Shown: piece by piece, positions 1-6,175 of the stretch
Numbering within the stretch: the first letter of the stretch is position 1
How the letters are laid out: every line of letters starts with the position of its first letter
NCBI GenBank assembly: GCA_003537755.1
Contig: DPQS01000025.1
Span: 1-14,840 of the forward strand
DNA: 14,840 nt
Origin: Clostridiales bacterium
GTDB taxonomy: Bacteria > Bacillota > Clostridia > Christensenellales > CAG-314
Direction: 5' to 3'
Position numbers and translations under genes: made by a program
Notes under the pieces: generated by a model
The model's database searches: none
Seen by the model: only the letters and a program-made list of their open reading frames with translations
What the model was told of the DNA's origin: nothing

Positions 1-60
1 GTTCGCACTCGTGGCAATTCCTCGACAGGCCCCCACCGCACCAACTAACGCACTTCGGTG
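1..60 (+). repeat. R1 structured repeat, copy A (3' end only)
   Basis: This is the 3' end of the R1 element; the rest lies before the window. It shares with copy B (1930-2153) the run TTCGCACTCGTGGCAATTCC and then CCTCG, a C-rich box (CCCCC for ACCCC) and the terminal CTTCGGTG at 53-60, which corresponds to CTTCGGCG in the other copies. In this copy the last bases can also fold as GCAC-TTCG-GTGC. A short hairpin, CCATT-TCAC-AATGG, follows at about 62-75. No protein is encoded here. Confidence 0.75.
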
Positions 61-80
61 CCCATTTCACAATGGTGCTT

Positions 81-127
81 CCGCAGAGATACGCTCGACT
101 ACACTTCGTTCCGCTCGGTATGACATA
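81..127 (+). repeat. R2 hairpin module, copy f
   Basis: This holds the hairpin half of the R2 repeat, without the GGTACCC box. The stem is ATAC (89-92) with GTAT (118-121), around the shared loop CTCGACTACACTTCGTTCCG. The loop matches the copy at 217-248, while the stem bases differ but still pair. Confidence 0.6.
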
Positions 128-197
128 TTTTGATGTGGCTCGAACATTTTTTCTCTTTTAATAGTGGGTGCACGACCCGTGCTCGGCGTCCTTTTCA

Positions 198-254
198 CAA
201 GGTACCCTTCCGGGGGATGTTTTGACTACACTTCGTTCCGCTCAACATGACATA
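198..254 (+). repeat. R2 repeat, copy a (GGTACCC box plus hairpin)
   Basis: GGTACCCTTCCGGGGGAT (201-218) runs into a hairpin with stem ATGTT (217-221) and AACAT (244-248), then GACATAA. It resembles the short intergenic repeats of the type TGAGCGAAGTCGAA that are scattered through many bacterial genomes; the resemblance is from memory and was not searched. The rest of 255-372 holds an A-rich stretch and ACGTCGT and CGGCGTCC motifs, but no gene that I can support. Confidence 0.65.
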
Positions 255-372
255 ACTATATACGGCGAATATGCAATTATTTCAATTCATCTGAAGTCCT
301 GCATCTTTGATGTCTTAAAAAAAGACGTCGTTGAAATAACGGCGTCCTTGTAAAAGTTTTCGGGATTGGGGT

Positions 373-412
373 TTGGGGAAAGGGAACTTTGTCAAAAGTT
401 TCCTTTCCCCAA
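373..412 (-). terminator. Long hairpin just after cysK stop, probable 3' end
   Basis: This is an 18-bp stem with a 4-nt loop: 373-390 pairs with 395-412, with a single G-T wobble at 384/401. It begins 7 nt after the cysK stop codon. No T-run follows on either strand, so it is not a classical Rho-independent terminator; it may mark a processed or stabilised 3' end. The same G-rich lead (GGGGAAAGGG) occurs beside the leuS 3' end at 2257-2304. Confidence 0.55.
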
Positions 413-419
413 GAAAAAC

Positions 420-1346
420 TTACTGCTTCGGCGCATTTTTCAGCATAGTCACATATCTGTCATCGCCGTCGGGGAACAACGTCACGATGTTTGCCCCTTT
501 GTACATCGGGTCGTTTGCGTAGCGCATTGCGGCAACGATGTTTGCCGCAGAGGAAATACCGCAGCAATAGCCCAGTTTGAGATTGAGCATATAGAACATA
601 TCCAGTGCCTCTTCGTCGGAGACGGTCTGCACCTGATCGACCACCGAGCCGTCGTACAGTTTCGTCACGAAGCCTGCGCCGATACCCTGAATGGCGTGTT
701 TGCCGCCGTGCCCCTGACTGATTGCAGGACTGCCTGCGGGTTCGACCGCAACAACCTTGACATTCGGAAAGATTTCCTTAAGGCGTTTGCCCGTACCGAT
801 AAGCGTACCGCCCGTACCTACGCCCGCCACAAAAATGTCTACGCGATCCAGTTTTTCGGCAATTTCGTCCGCCGTGGACAGGTAATGTGCCTTGACATTG
901 GCGGCGTTTTCAAACTGACGAATGAGCAGATGTCCCTTTTCCATGCCAAGCAGTTGCGCCTGTTCGATTGCGCCTTTCATGCCAAGCGCGCCCTCGGTAA
1001 GCACCAGTTGCGCGCCCAGACCCTGCAAAAGTTGACGACGTTCGACAGTCATTGTTTCGGGCATGGTAAGAAGAACACGGTAGCCTCTCTTTGCGCCGAT
1101 GTAGGCAAGAGCAATGCCCATGTTACCGCTTGTGGCTTCCACAATGGTATCTCCGTGGTGCAGAATTCCGTCCTCTTCCGCCTGCAAAATCATGGCAAGC
1201 GCAGGACGATCCTTAACGCTGCCGCTGGCGTTCATTGCTTCGTTTTTTACGTAAATGTCGGCGTCAAAATCTTCTTCGTACGGGATAAGCGGAGTGTTGC
1301 CGATACCGAGCGACGTCGCCGCCGCATAAAAATCTTGTTTGTTCAT
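420..1346 (-). CDS. cysK: Cysteine synthase (O-acetylserine sulfhydrylase)
   Basis: This is a PLP enzyme that makes L-cysteine from O-acetylserine and sulfide, in the cytosol. The protein is 308 aa, the usual length for CysK/CysM. Visible motifs, in order: GNTPLI near residue 16; SVKDRPA with the PLP-binding Lys45; the substrate loop TSGNMG at 72-77; TMTVERRQLLQGLGA near 98-112; the phosphate-binding GTGGT at 177-181; QGIGAGF near 220; and CGISSAA near 262-268, whose Ser contacts the PLP ring nitrogen in this family. The substrate loop usually reads TSGNTG, so Met76 is a departure. The start is fixed by GGAGG about 9 nt upstream. The gene is monocistronic, between repeat islands, with a long hairpin right after its stop. 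No T-box or SAM riboswitch was seen. A CysM or O-phosphoserine-using variant cannot be excluded. Confidence 0.94.
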   Translation of the reverse strand: MNKQDFYAAATSLGIGNTPLIPYEEDFDADIYVKNEAMNASGSVKDRPALAMILQAEEDGILHHGDTIVEATSGNMGIALAYIGAKRGYRVLLTMPETMTVERRQLLQGLGAQLVLTEGALGMKGAIEQAQLLGMEKGHLLIRQFENAANVKAHYLSTADEIAEKLDRVDIFVAGVGTGGTLIGTGKRLKEIFPNVKVVAVEPAGSPAISQGHGGKHAIQGIGAGFVTKLYDGSVVDQVQTVSDEEALDMFYMLNLKLGYCCGISSAANIVAAMRYANDPMYKGANIVTLFPDGDDRYVTMLKNAPKQ

Positions 1347-1385
1347 AAAAAAAACCTCCGAAATTTTCTTTATTTTTTTATTTTT

Positions 1386-1423
1386 GCGGGGACAACCTTT
1401 TCTGCGAAAAGTGTTTTTCCCGC
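1386..1423. repeat. Imperfect hairpin of the GGGGAAA-CTTTTG family, upstream of cysK
   Basis: GCGGG (1386-1390) pairs with CCCGC (1419-1423), and CTTTTC (1397-1402) with GAAAAG (1406-1411), with mismatches in between and a 3-nt loop. Its design is the same as the hairpin at 2270-2304, but here it lies in what would be the 5' leader of cysK. Towards cysK it is followed by an A-rich stretch, not a T-run, so it should not terminate there. Confidence 0.45.
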
Positions 1424-1575
1424 GCCACTTTCCAAAAGTTTTGGATAGGGGTGAGATGGGCTAAAAAATTACTTTTCAGCAAGATGTTTTTACTCAAAGA
1501 TTTTTTTTTGAATACAGCACTTGCTTTTTGCAAGCAATTTTTGCATACGTATTGAAGATTTGCTTACAGAGTGAC

Positions 1576-1682
1576 GTTTCGTAGGTACCCTTTCGGGGGA
1601 GCACGGAGCGTGCACAATTAGTAAAGCACTCCGTTTACGACACCGATTTTCAACAGGTGCCCTGCAATGACATATTAAGAAA
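1576..1682 (+). repeat. R2 repeat, copy b (variant 3' half)
   Basis: It carries the box GGTACCCTTTCGGGGGA (1584-1600), followed by GCACGGAGCGTGCAC instead of the usual hairpin, and ends with AATGACATATTAAG. The string GCACGGAGCGT returns at 14412-14422, so this is a second subtype of the same family. Confidence 0.5.
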
Positions 1683-1740
1683 CGGCAATAAAGTGTTTGT
1701 TACTATCCCATCATCCGTCACCACATGACACCTTCTCCCC

Positions 1741-1842
1741 GAGGGCGAAGGCTTTTTGATGATTGTGTCATTGTTTATACGAAGGACGTTTATAAGGTAC
1801 CTTTCCGGGGGATCCTTCGACTTCGCTCAGGATGACATTTTT
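1741..1842 (+). repeat. R2 repeat, copy c, with 5' extension
   Basis: It begins with GCGAAGGCTTTTTGATGA, continues with TTTATAC and CGTTTATAAGGTACC, then TTTCCGGGGGA and the hairpin ATCCT (1812-1816) with AGGAT (1829-1833). The 5' extension is shared with the copy at 11800-11880. The stem bases differ from the copies at 217-248 and 14573-14606 but pair just as well. Confidence 0.65.
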
Positions 1843-1929
1843 GTATATGCCGATATAAAGCGAATTATCTTTGACCACACAATTATAAAAGACGTTTGCA
1901 ATTGTTTATATTGATATTGTAACTACGTC

Positions 1930-2153
1930 CGCCGAAGTTAGTAATCGCGAAGTACGCAAGCCGATTACAAACGGCTAACTTGCTTCATTAGGGGTGGCGA
2001 GGTGTTGCCACGAAGCGACATCTGAACGAGGGCACGGCTGGGTAGGCTACCTACCACAAGACACAATGCCCGAAGTGAAGCGAGCGAGCACGCGTTCGCA
2101 CTCGTGGCAATTCCTCGGCAGGACCCCATTACACCAACTTCCGCACTTCGGCG
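1930..2153 (+). repeat. R1 structured repeat, copy B (complete); candidate ncRNA
   Basis: The element is 224 bp and is bounded by a perfect 8-bp inverted repeat, CGCCGAAG (1930-1937) and CTTCGGCG (2146-2153). Internal pairings: AAGTTAG 1935-1941 with CTAACTT 1975-1981; GTAATCG 1941-1947 with CGATTAC 1962-1968; GGGGT 1991-1995 with ACCCC 2123-2127; GGTGT 2001-2005 with ACATC 2018-2022; GGGCA 2030-2034 with TGCCC 2067-2071; and the hairpin GGTAGG-CTA-CCTACC 2041-2055. Several of these are kept by paired base changes in other copies. No ORF in it looks coding. It is read convergently towards leuS. I do not recognise the family; an ORF-less mobile structured RNA or a small regulatory RNA are both possible. 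Confidence 0.7.
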
Positions 2154-2227
2154 CCCTTTATAGTGGGGCACACCCCGTGCCGCCCGTTTGAATTTATTTC
2201 GACACCCACTCAAAACCGCCACGCTCA

Positions 2228-2304
2228 AAAAAAAACGTCGTCCTTATTGAAGTTTTGGGGAAAGGGTGAGGGGAAACACCTTTTGCAACAAAAGGGGTTT
2301 CCCC
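2228..2304 (-). terminator. leuS: G-rich repeat with long hairpin just after leuS, probable 3' end
   Basis: GGGGAAAC (2270-2277) pairs with GTTTCCCC (2297-2304), and CCTTTTG (2279-2285) with CAAAAGG (2289-2295), with one A-G mismatch and a 3-nt loop. It starts 6 nt after the leuS stop. There is no T-run on the leuS strand. The lead-in ACGTCGTCCTT, AAGTTTTGGGG, AAAGGG resembles the sequence at 319-384 beside cysK. Confidence 0.55.
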
Positions 2305-2310
2305 GTAAAA

Positions 2311-4740
2311 CTACAATATGATATTCACCAATCTGTTCGGTATCACAATCACCTTTTTGACCGTACTGTCGCCAAGCAGTCCTTTCACAGTCTCGTCGGC
2401 AAGCACCGCCGCTTCGATTTCCGCATTTGTAAGTCCTGCATCCAACGTAACGCGCGTCTTGGGGCGAGAGTTGAACTGCACCAGCAATTCCACTTCGTCA
2501 GCCTTGAGGTGAGCCTCGTCATACACGGGGAATTTGCTTACGACAATACTGCCCTCATGTCCCGTCTGTTGCCACAATTCCTCGGCAAAGTGAGGGGCAA
2601 GCGGACACAGCAACTTCAGCAGGTCGTCCACAGTGTCGCGATACAATTGTTTGTTTTTGGCAGGCTGCTGGTCGTACTTGGCAAGCGCGTTGACCAATTC
2701 CATCATACGTGCAACCGCCGTATTGAACGAAAAGTCCTTGTAATCGGCGTCCACCGCCTTGATTGTGTTGTGACGGGCGCGGTCAAGTTCCTTTTCGCCA
2801 TGCGCATACACGCCGCTGTCCTCGTAGTCGCCGTAGGCAGCCAACACGTAGCGTTCCACACGGTCCAGCCATTTGTTGATGGCCTTAATTCCGTCATCCG
2901 ACCACGGTCCGCCCTCGGTGTACTTGAAACCGAACGCCAGATAGCAACGGAACACGTCCGCACCGTAGGTGTTGACGTACTCGTCGGGGGAAACGACATT
3001 GCCGTGCGACTTGCTCATGCGGTTGCCGTCCGGTCCCAGAATTACACCCTGGTGAACAAGCGACTTAAACGGCTCGTCGAAGTGCAAGTAGCCCATGTCG
3101 CGAAGTGCCTTTGTAATGAAACGCGCGTACAGCAGGTGCATGCAGGCGTGTTCCGCACCGCCGACATACTTGTCCACGGGCAGCATCTTGTCAATCCATT
3201 CGGTGTCAAACGGTTCGGTGACGTTGTGTGCGTCGGGGTAGCGCAGATAGTACCAACTGCTGCACACAAAGGTGTCCAGCGTGTCGGCTTCACGAGTTGC
3301 AGGCGCGCCGCACTTGGGACACTTCACGTTGTGTATAAAGTCGTGATGTTTTGCAAGGGGGCTGGTTCCGTCCGGCTTGAACTCTACGTCGTAAGGCAGT
3401 TTGACGGGCAGGTTTTCGTCCAGCACTTCACCGCAATGCGGGCAGTAAATGATGGGGATAGGCGCGCCCCAGTAACGCTGACGGGACACAAGCCAGTCGC
3501 GCAGGCGGTAGTTTGTCCTGATTTCGCCCTTGCCGCTTTCGGCAAGTTTTTCCACCACTTTGACGCGACCTTCTTCACTGCTCAATCCGTCAAATTCGCC
3601 GCTGTTGACCATAATGCCGTAGTCGCAGAAAGGCAGGCTGTCGTCCACGTCCGCATTTGCGCCCTTGATTACGCGCTTGATTTTAAGTCCGTGCTTCTCG
3701 GCAAACTTGTAGTCGCGTGCATCGTGAGAAGGTACGCCCATTACCGCGCCCGTGCCGTAACTTGCCAGCACGTAATCGCCTGTCCACACCTGCACCTTTT
3801 CGCCGTTGATTGGGTTAATCGCATATGCGCCTGTAAATACGCCGGTTTTTTCTTTGGCGGTGGACAGACGTTCGATTTCGTTGGTTTTGGCAACTTCGTC
3901 GATGTAGGCATCCACAGCGGCGCGTTGCGACTCGGTTGTAATTTGTTTCACAAGCGGATGTTCCGGCGCAAGCACCACATAAGTGCAGCCGAACAACGTG
4001 TCGGCGCGCGTGGTAAATACCTTGAAACTGCCGCTGCCGTCCGCAAGATCGAACACGATTTCGCCGCCGACGGATTTGCCTATCCAGTTGCGCTGCATTG
4101 CTTTTGTTTTTTCGGGCCAGTCAAGGTTGTCCAGACCGCTAAGCAATTCCTCGGCGTAGTCGGTAATTTTGAAGAACCACTGCGTAAGGTCCTTTTTGAC
4201 AACCTGGCTGTCGCAACGCTCGCAATGACCGTCCACGACCTGTTCGTTGGCAAGCACGGTATTACAACTCGGGCACCAGTTGACGGGTGCCTTTTTGCGG
4301 TAAGCCAATCCGTGCTTGTACAGTTGGCAGAAAATCCACTGCGTCCACTTGTAGTAGTCGGGCAGACAGGTCTTTATTTCGTGGTCCCAGTCAAACATTG
4401 CGCCGATGTTTTTCAGTTGCTCTTCCATTACGGCGATGTTGTGCAGAGTACTGTCCTCGGGGTGTACGCCCGTCTTGATGGCGTAGTTTTCCGCAGGCAA
4501 GCCGAACGCGTCGAAACCCATGGGCTGAAACACGTTTTTGCCTTTCATTATCTGGTAGCGTGCAAAACTGTCGGTAAGACCGTAATTGTACCAGTGACCG
4601 ATGTGCAACTTTGCGCCGCTGGGGTAACTGAACATTTCCAGCACGTAGTACTTGTTGGCAACGTCCTTTTCGTCAAACTTGTACACTTGGTTTTCGTTCC
4701 AGAGTTTGTTCCATTTTTTTTCAACGGATATCTTGTCCAT
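2311..4740 (-). CDS. leuS: Leucyl-tRNA synthetase
   Basis: This class I aminoacyl-tRNA synthetase charges tRNA-Leu. The protein is 809 aa, the bacterial LeuRS size. Visible, in order: the HIGH signature LHIGH at 45-49; a Cys cluster at 156, 159, 173 and 176, likely zinc-binding; the CP1 editing domain with TTRADTLFG at 243-251 and AVMGVPSHDARD near 332-343; further CxxC pairs at 433/436 and 474/477; SSWYYLRY near 494-501; RMSKS at 574-578; and a C-terminal anticodon-binding and tail region. The start is Met at 4740, because the family N-terminus (a short DKISVEKKW helix) begins there and a GAGAGG motif stands about 6 nt upstream; a longer open frame to 4938 would read through the promoter. 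There is no T-box leader, which is common on leuS in Firmicutes: the predicted leader is only about 50 nt. Confidence 0.97.
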   Translation of the reverse strand: MDKISVEKKWNKLWNENQVYKFDEKDVANKYYVLEMFSYPSGAKLHIGHWYNYGLTDSFARYQIMKGKNVFQPMGFDAFGLPAENYAIKTGVHPEDSTLHNIAVMEEQLKNIGAMFDWDHEIKTCLPDYYKWTQWIFCQLYKHGLAYRKKAPVNWCPSCNTVLANEQVVDGHCERCDSQVVKKDLTQWFFKITDYAEELLSGLDNLDWPEKTKAMQRNWIGKSVGGEIVFDLADGSGSFKVFTTRADTLFGCTYVVLAPEHPLVKQITTESQRAAVDAYIDEVAKTNEIERLSTAKEKTGVFTGAYAINPINGEKVQVWTGDYVLASYGTGAVMGVPSHDARDYKFAEKHGLKIKRVIKGANADVDDSLPFCDYGIMVNSGEFDGLSSEEGRVKVVEKLAESGKGEIRTNYRLRDWLVSRQRYWGAPIPIIYCPHCGEVLDENLPVKLPYDVEFKPDGTSPLAKHHDFIHNVKCPKCGAPATREADTLDTFVCSSWYYLRYPDAHNVTEPFDTEWIDKMLPVDKYVGGAEHACMHLLYARFITKALRDMGYLHFDEPFKSLVHQGVILGPDGNRMSKSHGNVVSPDEYVNTYGADVFRCYLAFGFKYTEGGPWSDDGIKAINKWLDRVERYVLAAYGDYEDSGVYAHGEKELDRARHNTIKAVDADYKDFSFNTAVARMMELVNALAKYDQQPAKNKQLYRDTVDDLLKLLCPLAPHFAEELWQQTGHEGSIVVSKFPVYDEAHLKADEVELLVQFNSRPKTRVTLDAGLTNAEIEAAVLADETVKGLLGDSTVKKVIVIPNRLVNIIL

Positions 4741-4798
4741 ATAAACCTCTCGACAGAGCGAAGTACAATGTTGCCTTAGCCCTGTAATATACTTATTT

Positions 4799-4827
4799 AT
4801 TGTAAAACAATGCTCCGCAAATGTCAA
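4799..4827 (-). promoter_or_regulatory. leuS: leuS promoter
   Basis: The -35 box TTGACA (4827-4822) is separated by 17 nt from the -10 box TACAAT (4804-4799). Transcription would start near 4792 and leave a leader of about 50 nt. Confidence 0.8.
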
Positions 4828-4873
4828 CGGCGTAAAGACAAGCAATACAAAATAGCCGATTTTACAAAGTAAC

Positions 4874-4907
4874 AAAAAGCGAAGCCGCAAACGCAGCCTC
4901 GCCTTTT
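4874..4907 (-). terminator. Rho-independent terminator of the XRE gene
   Basis: On the minus strand, a 15-bp stem (4907-4893 with 4888-4874, including three G-U pairs) and a 4-nt loop GTTT end in a run of T. It lies about 65 nt after the regulator's stop and before the leuS promoter, so the two genes are separate units. Confidence 0.8.
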
Positions 4908-4971
4908 GTTGAGTTGTTTTTATTCGTCGCATCGGCAATTGCCACGGTCAACGCCCCGGTCGTGGCGTAAA

Positions 4972-5637
4972 TCAACCGAAAGTCTTGTCGTTGAGTTTCT
5001 TGCTCTTTTTCAGCACGACAAGCAGCACGAACCACAGCACCACAAGCACCTGCAACGCCGCGCCGATAAGGTACACAAGCCAGCTGTTGGGCAACGGCAA
5101 AAAGGCGTTCAGTACTACGCACACCGACCAGATGAGCGCAGACACGGTTACACCCGTCTGCCACAAACGACCCCACACGCAACTGAATACTACCGCCACG
5201 ATGAACGAGACAGGCAGTGCCGACAGGTAAATGTGCCCGACGGTGCGATTTGCCTCAGTCGCATCCACAAACAACCACACGACCATGACAAGCGTAGCCA
5301 CCAGCCACACCAATCCTACCGACAGCAGCGAAATGAGCCAGTGACGTGCGCGGCGAACCTTGTCGGCGGTTTTGGACGTCACTTCTTTGTCCGCCACCTG
5401 CACCGAAAAGAAATCGTCCACCCTGACGCCGTAAATGTCGGCAATGGACTTCAGGACGATTACGTCGGGTATGGCTTCGGCGCGCTCCCACTTGCTGACT
5501 GCCTTGTCGCTGTAATTAAGTTTGTCCGCAAGTTGTTGTTGCGTAAGCCCAGCTTTTTTGCGGTAGCCGGACAAGTTACTTGCTATTGTTTGTTTGATGT
5601 CCTCCGTGGTCGGAGTTACGTCGTTTATCTGTTCCAT
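4972..5637 (-). CDS. XRE-family regulator with four-helix membrane tail
   Basis: The protein is 221 aa. Residues 18-76 form a Cro/C1-type helix-turn-helix: SGYRKKAGLTQQQLADKL, then SDKAVSKWERAEAIPDVIVLKSIADIYGVRVDDFF, typical of this family. After residue 100 come about four hydrophobic segments, ending in a Lys-rich tail (KKSKKLNDK). It is therefore a DNA-binding protein tethered to the membrane, a common design in Clostridia whose ligand is usually unknown. The start is ATG at 5637. No SD lies in front; instead the -10 box TACAAT ends 6 nt before the ATG, so the transcript should begin at or next to the start codon. An in-frame TTG at 5676 would lie inside the promoter. Five TCTACYG half-sites at 5687-5765 are candidate autoregulatory operators. 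No neighbour tells what it controls. Confidence 0.85.
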   Translation of the reverse strand: MEQINDVTPTTEDIKQTIASNLSGYRKKAGLTQQQLADKLNYSDKAVSKWERAEAIPDVIVLKSIADIYGVRVDDFFSVQVADKEVTSKTADKVRRARHWLISLLSVGLVWLVATLVMVVWLFVDATEANRTVGHIYLSALPVSFIVAVVFSCVWGRLWQTGVTVSALIWSVCVVLNAFLPLPNSWLVYLIGAALQVLVVLWFVLLVVLKKSKKLNDKTFG

Positions 5638-5643
5638 GACTAA

Positions 5644-5672
5644 ATTGTACCACCGTTTTGCATTTTTTGCAA
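5644..5672 (-). promoter_or_regulatory. Promoter of the XRE gene, apparently leaderless
   Basis: The -35 box TTGCAA (5672-5667), a 17-nt spacer and the -10 box TACAAT (5649-5644) are followed after 6 nt by the ATG at 5637. With normal start-site spacing the mRNA would begin at the A of ATG or one or two bases before it. Confidence 0.7.
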
Positions 5673-5686
5673 CCAAAATACGCGTT

Positions 5687-5766
5687 TCTACCGTCGGTAG
5701 AGTTGTTTTTGCGTTTCTCTACTGCCCCAAAATTACTTTCTACCGCGACAAAACGCAACAGTAGAA
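5687..5766. promoter_or_regulatory. Array of five TCTACYG half-sites (candidate operators)
   Basis: TCTACCG and CGGTAGA form a perfect 15-bp dyad at 5687-5701. Further half-sites: TCTACTG at 5718-5724, TCTACCG at 5739-5745 and the inverted CAGTAGA at 5759-5765. The steps 31, 21 and 20 bp are close to whole turns of the helix, which would put the sites on one face. The array lies upstream of the -35 box of the XRE gene, so that regulator is the natural candidate ligand. Confidence 0.5.
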
Positions 5767-5786
5767 GCCGACGAAGCAACAATAGG

Positions 5787-5815
5787 GTGCTTTTAAGCCC
5801 GCCGTTGCGTATAAT
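5787..5815 (+). promoter_or_regulatory. Possible promoter reading into R1 copy C
   Basis: There is a perfect TATAAT (5810-5815), but the hexamer 17 nt upstream (GTGCTT) is a poor -35 box. An ATG at 5823 opens a 26-codon frame ending inside R1 that does not look like a gene. If active, the promoter would produce an RNA carrying R1 copy C and could continue to degV. Confidence 0.3.
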
Positions 5816-5869
5816 TGTCCATATGAAAGCCCTGCCGCGTAGGCACCCGACAAACGCAAGGATTTGTTA

Positions 5870-6120
5870 CGCCGAAGTTAGTACACTTGAAGTTTGCAAA
5901 TAAGTTGCAAGCAGTTCGTCAACTACATCAGGGGTGGCGAGGTGTTAAGTCGCAGCGACATCTGAACGAGGGCGCGGCTGGGTAGGCTACCTACCACTAA
6001 GCCTCAATACCCGAAGTGAAGCGAGCGAGCACGCGCAAATACTTACTTTTTCCGTCGCTCGGTCGCCCCGTAGGGTAATTCCTCGGCAAGACCCATTGCA
6101 CGAACACTCGCACTTCGGCG
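5870..6120 (+). repeat. R1 structured repeat, copy C (complete); candidate ncRNA
   Basis: The element is 251 bp, bounded by CGCCGAAG (5870-5877) and CTTCGGCG (6113-6120). Pairings equivalent to copy B: CTTG 5886-5889 with CAAG 5908-5911; GGGGT 5931-5935 with ACCC 6091-6094; GGTGT 5941-5945 with ACATC 5958-5962 (12-nt loop as in copies B and D); GGG 5970-5972 with CCC 6010-6012; and GGTAGG-CTA-CCTACC 5981-5995. It is longer than copy B because of an extended arm, CGAGCGA with TCGCTCG, around 6023-6061. It lies between the XRE gene and degV, on the degV strand, about 55 nt before the degV start. Confidence 0.7.
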
Positions 6121-6175
6121 ATAACAATCGGATAAGTAAATATAAAGTATGTAGCTGAAAGGAGAATTAAAACAT

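Larger units (their letters stand above)
1424..1929. other. Intergenic repeat-rich stretch, no gene seen
   Basis: Reading both strands shows no ORF with a credible start and coding character. The stretch holds a possible small hairpin (TTGCTT and AAGCAA at about 1523-1541), two R2 copies (listed separately), and AT-rich spacer up to the R1 copy at 1930. A possible cysK promoter (TTGCTT, 17 nt, TATTCA on the minus strand, about 1513-1541) is weak at the -10 box. Confidence 0.5.

Noticed and set aside
168..353. A 61-codon + strand frame in the left repeat island
   Set aside because: It consists of R2 repeat sequence and has no SD or protein-like composition.
366..1448. A 360-codon open frame on the + strand across cysK
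   Set aside because: It is the antisense shadow of cysK: rich in Cys, His and Arg, without family motifs, and without a ribosome binding site.
1930..2153. R1 as HEARO/omega RNA, or the remnant of a group I or II intron
   Set aside because: No IscB/TnpB-like ORF is adjacent, no domain V or P7-type core could be seen, and the sequence does not match omega RNAs that I can recall. Without a covariance-model search this stays open rather than disproved.
2266..4779. An 837-codon open frame on the + strand across leuS
   Set aside because: It mirrors leuS exactly. The minus-strand frame has all LeuRS signatures, and the + frame starts inside the 3' hairpin of leuS.
4741..4800. A T-box leader on leuS
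   Set aside because: Only about 50 nt separate the predicted start of transcription from the start codon, and no T-box core or antiterminator sequence is present.
4741..4938. An N-terminal extension of LeuRS to 4938
   Set aside because: It would run through the TTGACA/TACAAT promoter and the XRE terminator, and the added residues do not resemble LeuRS.
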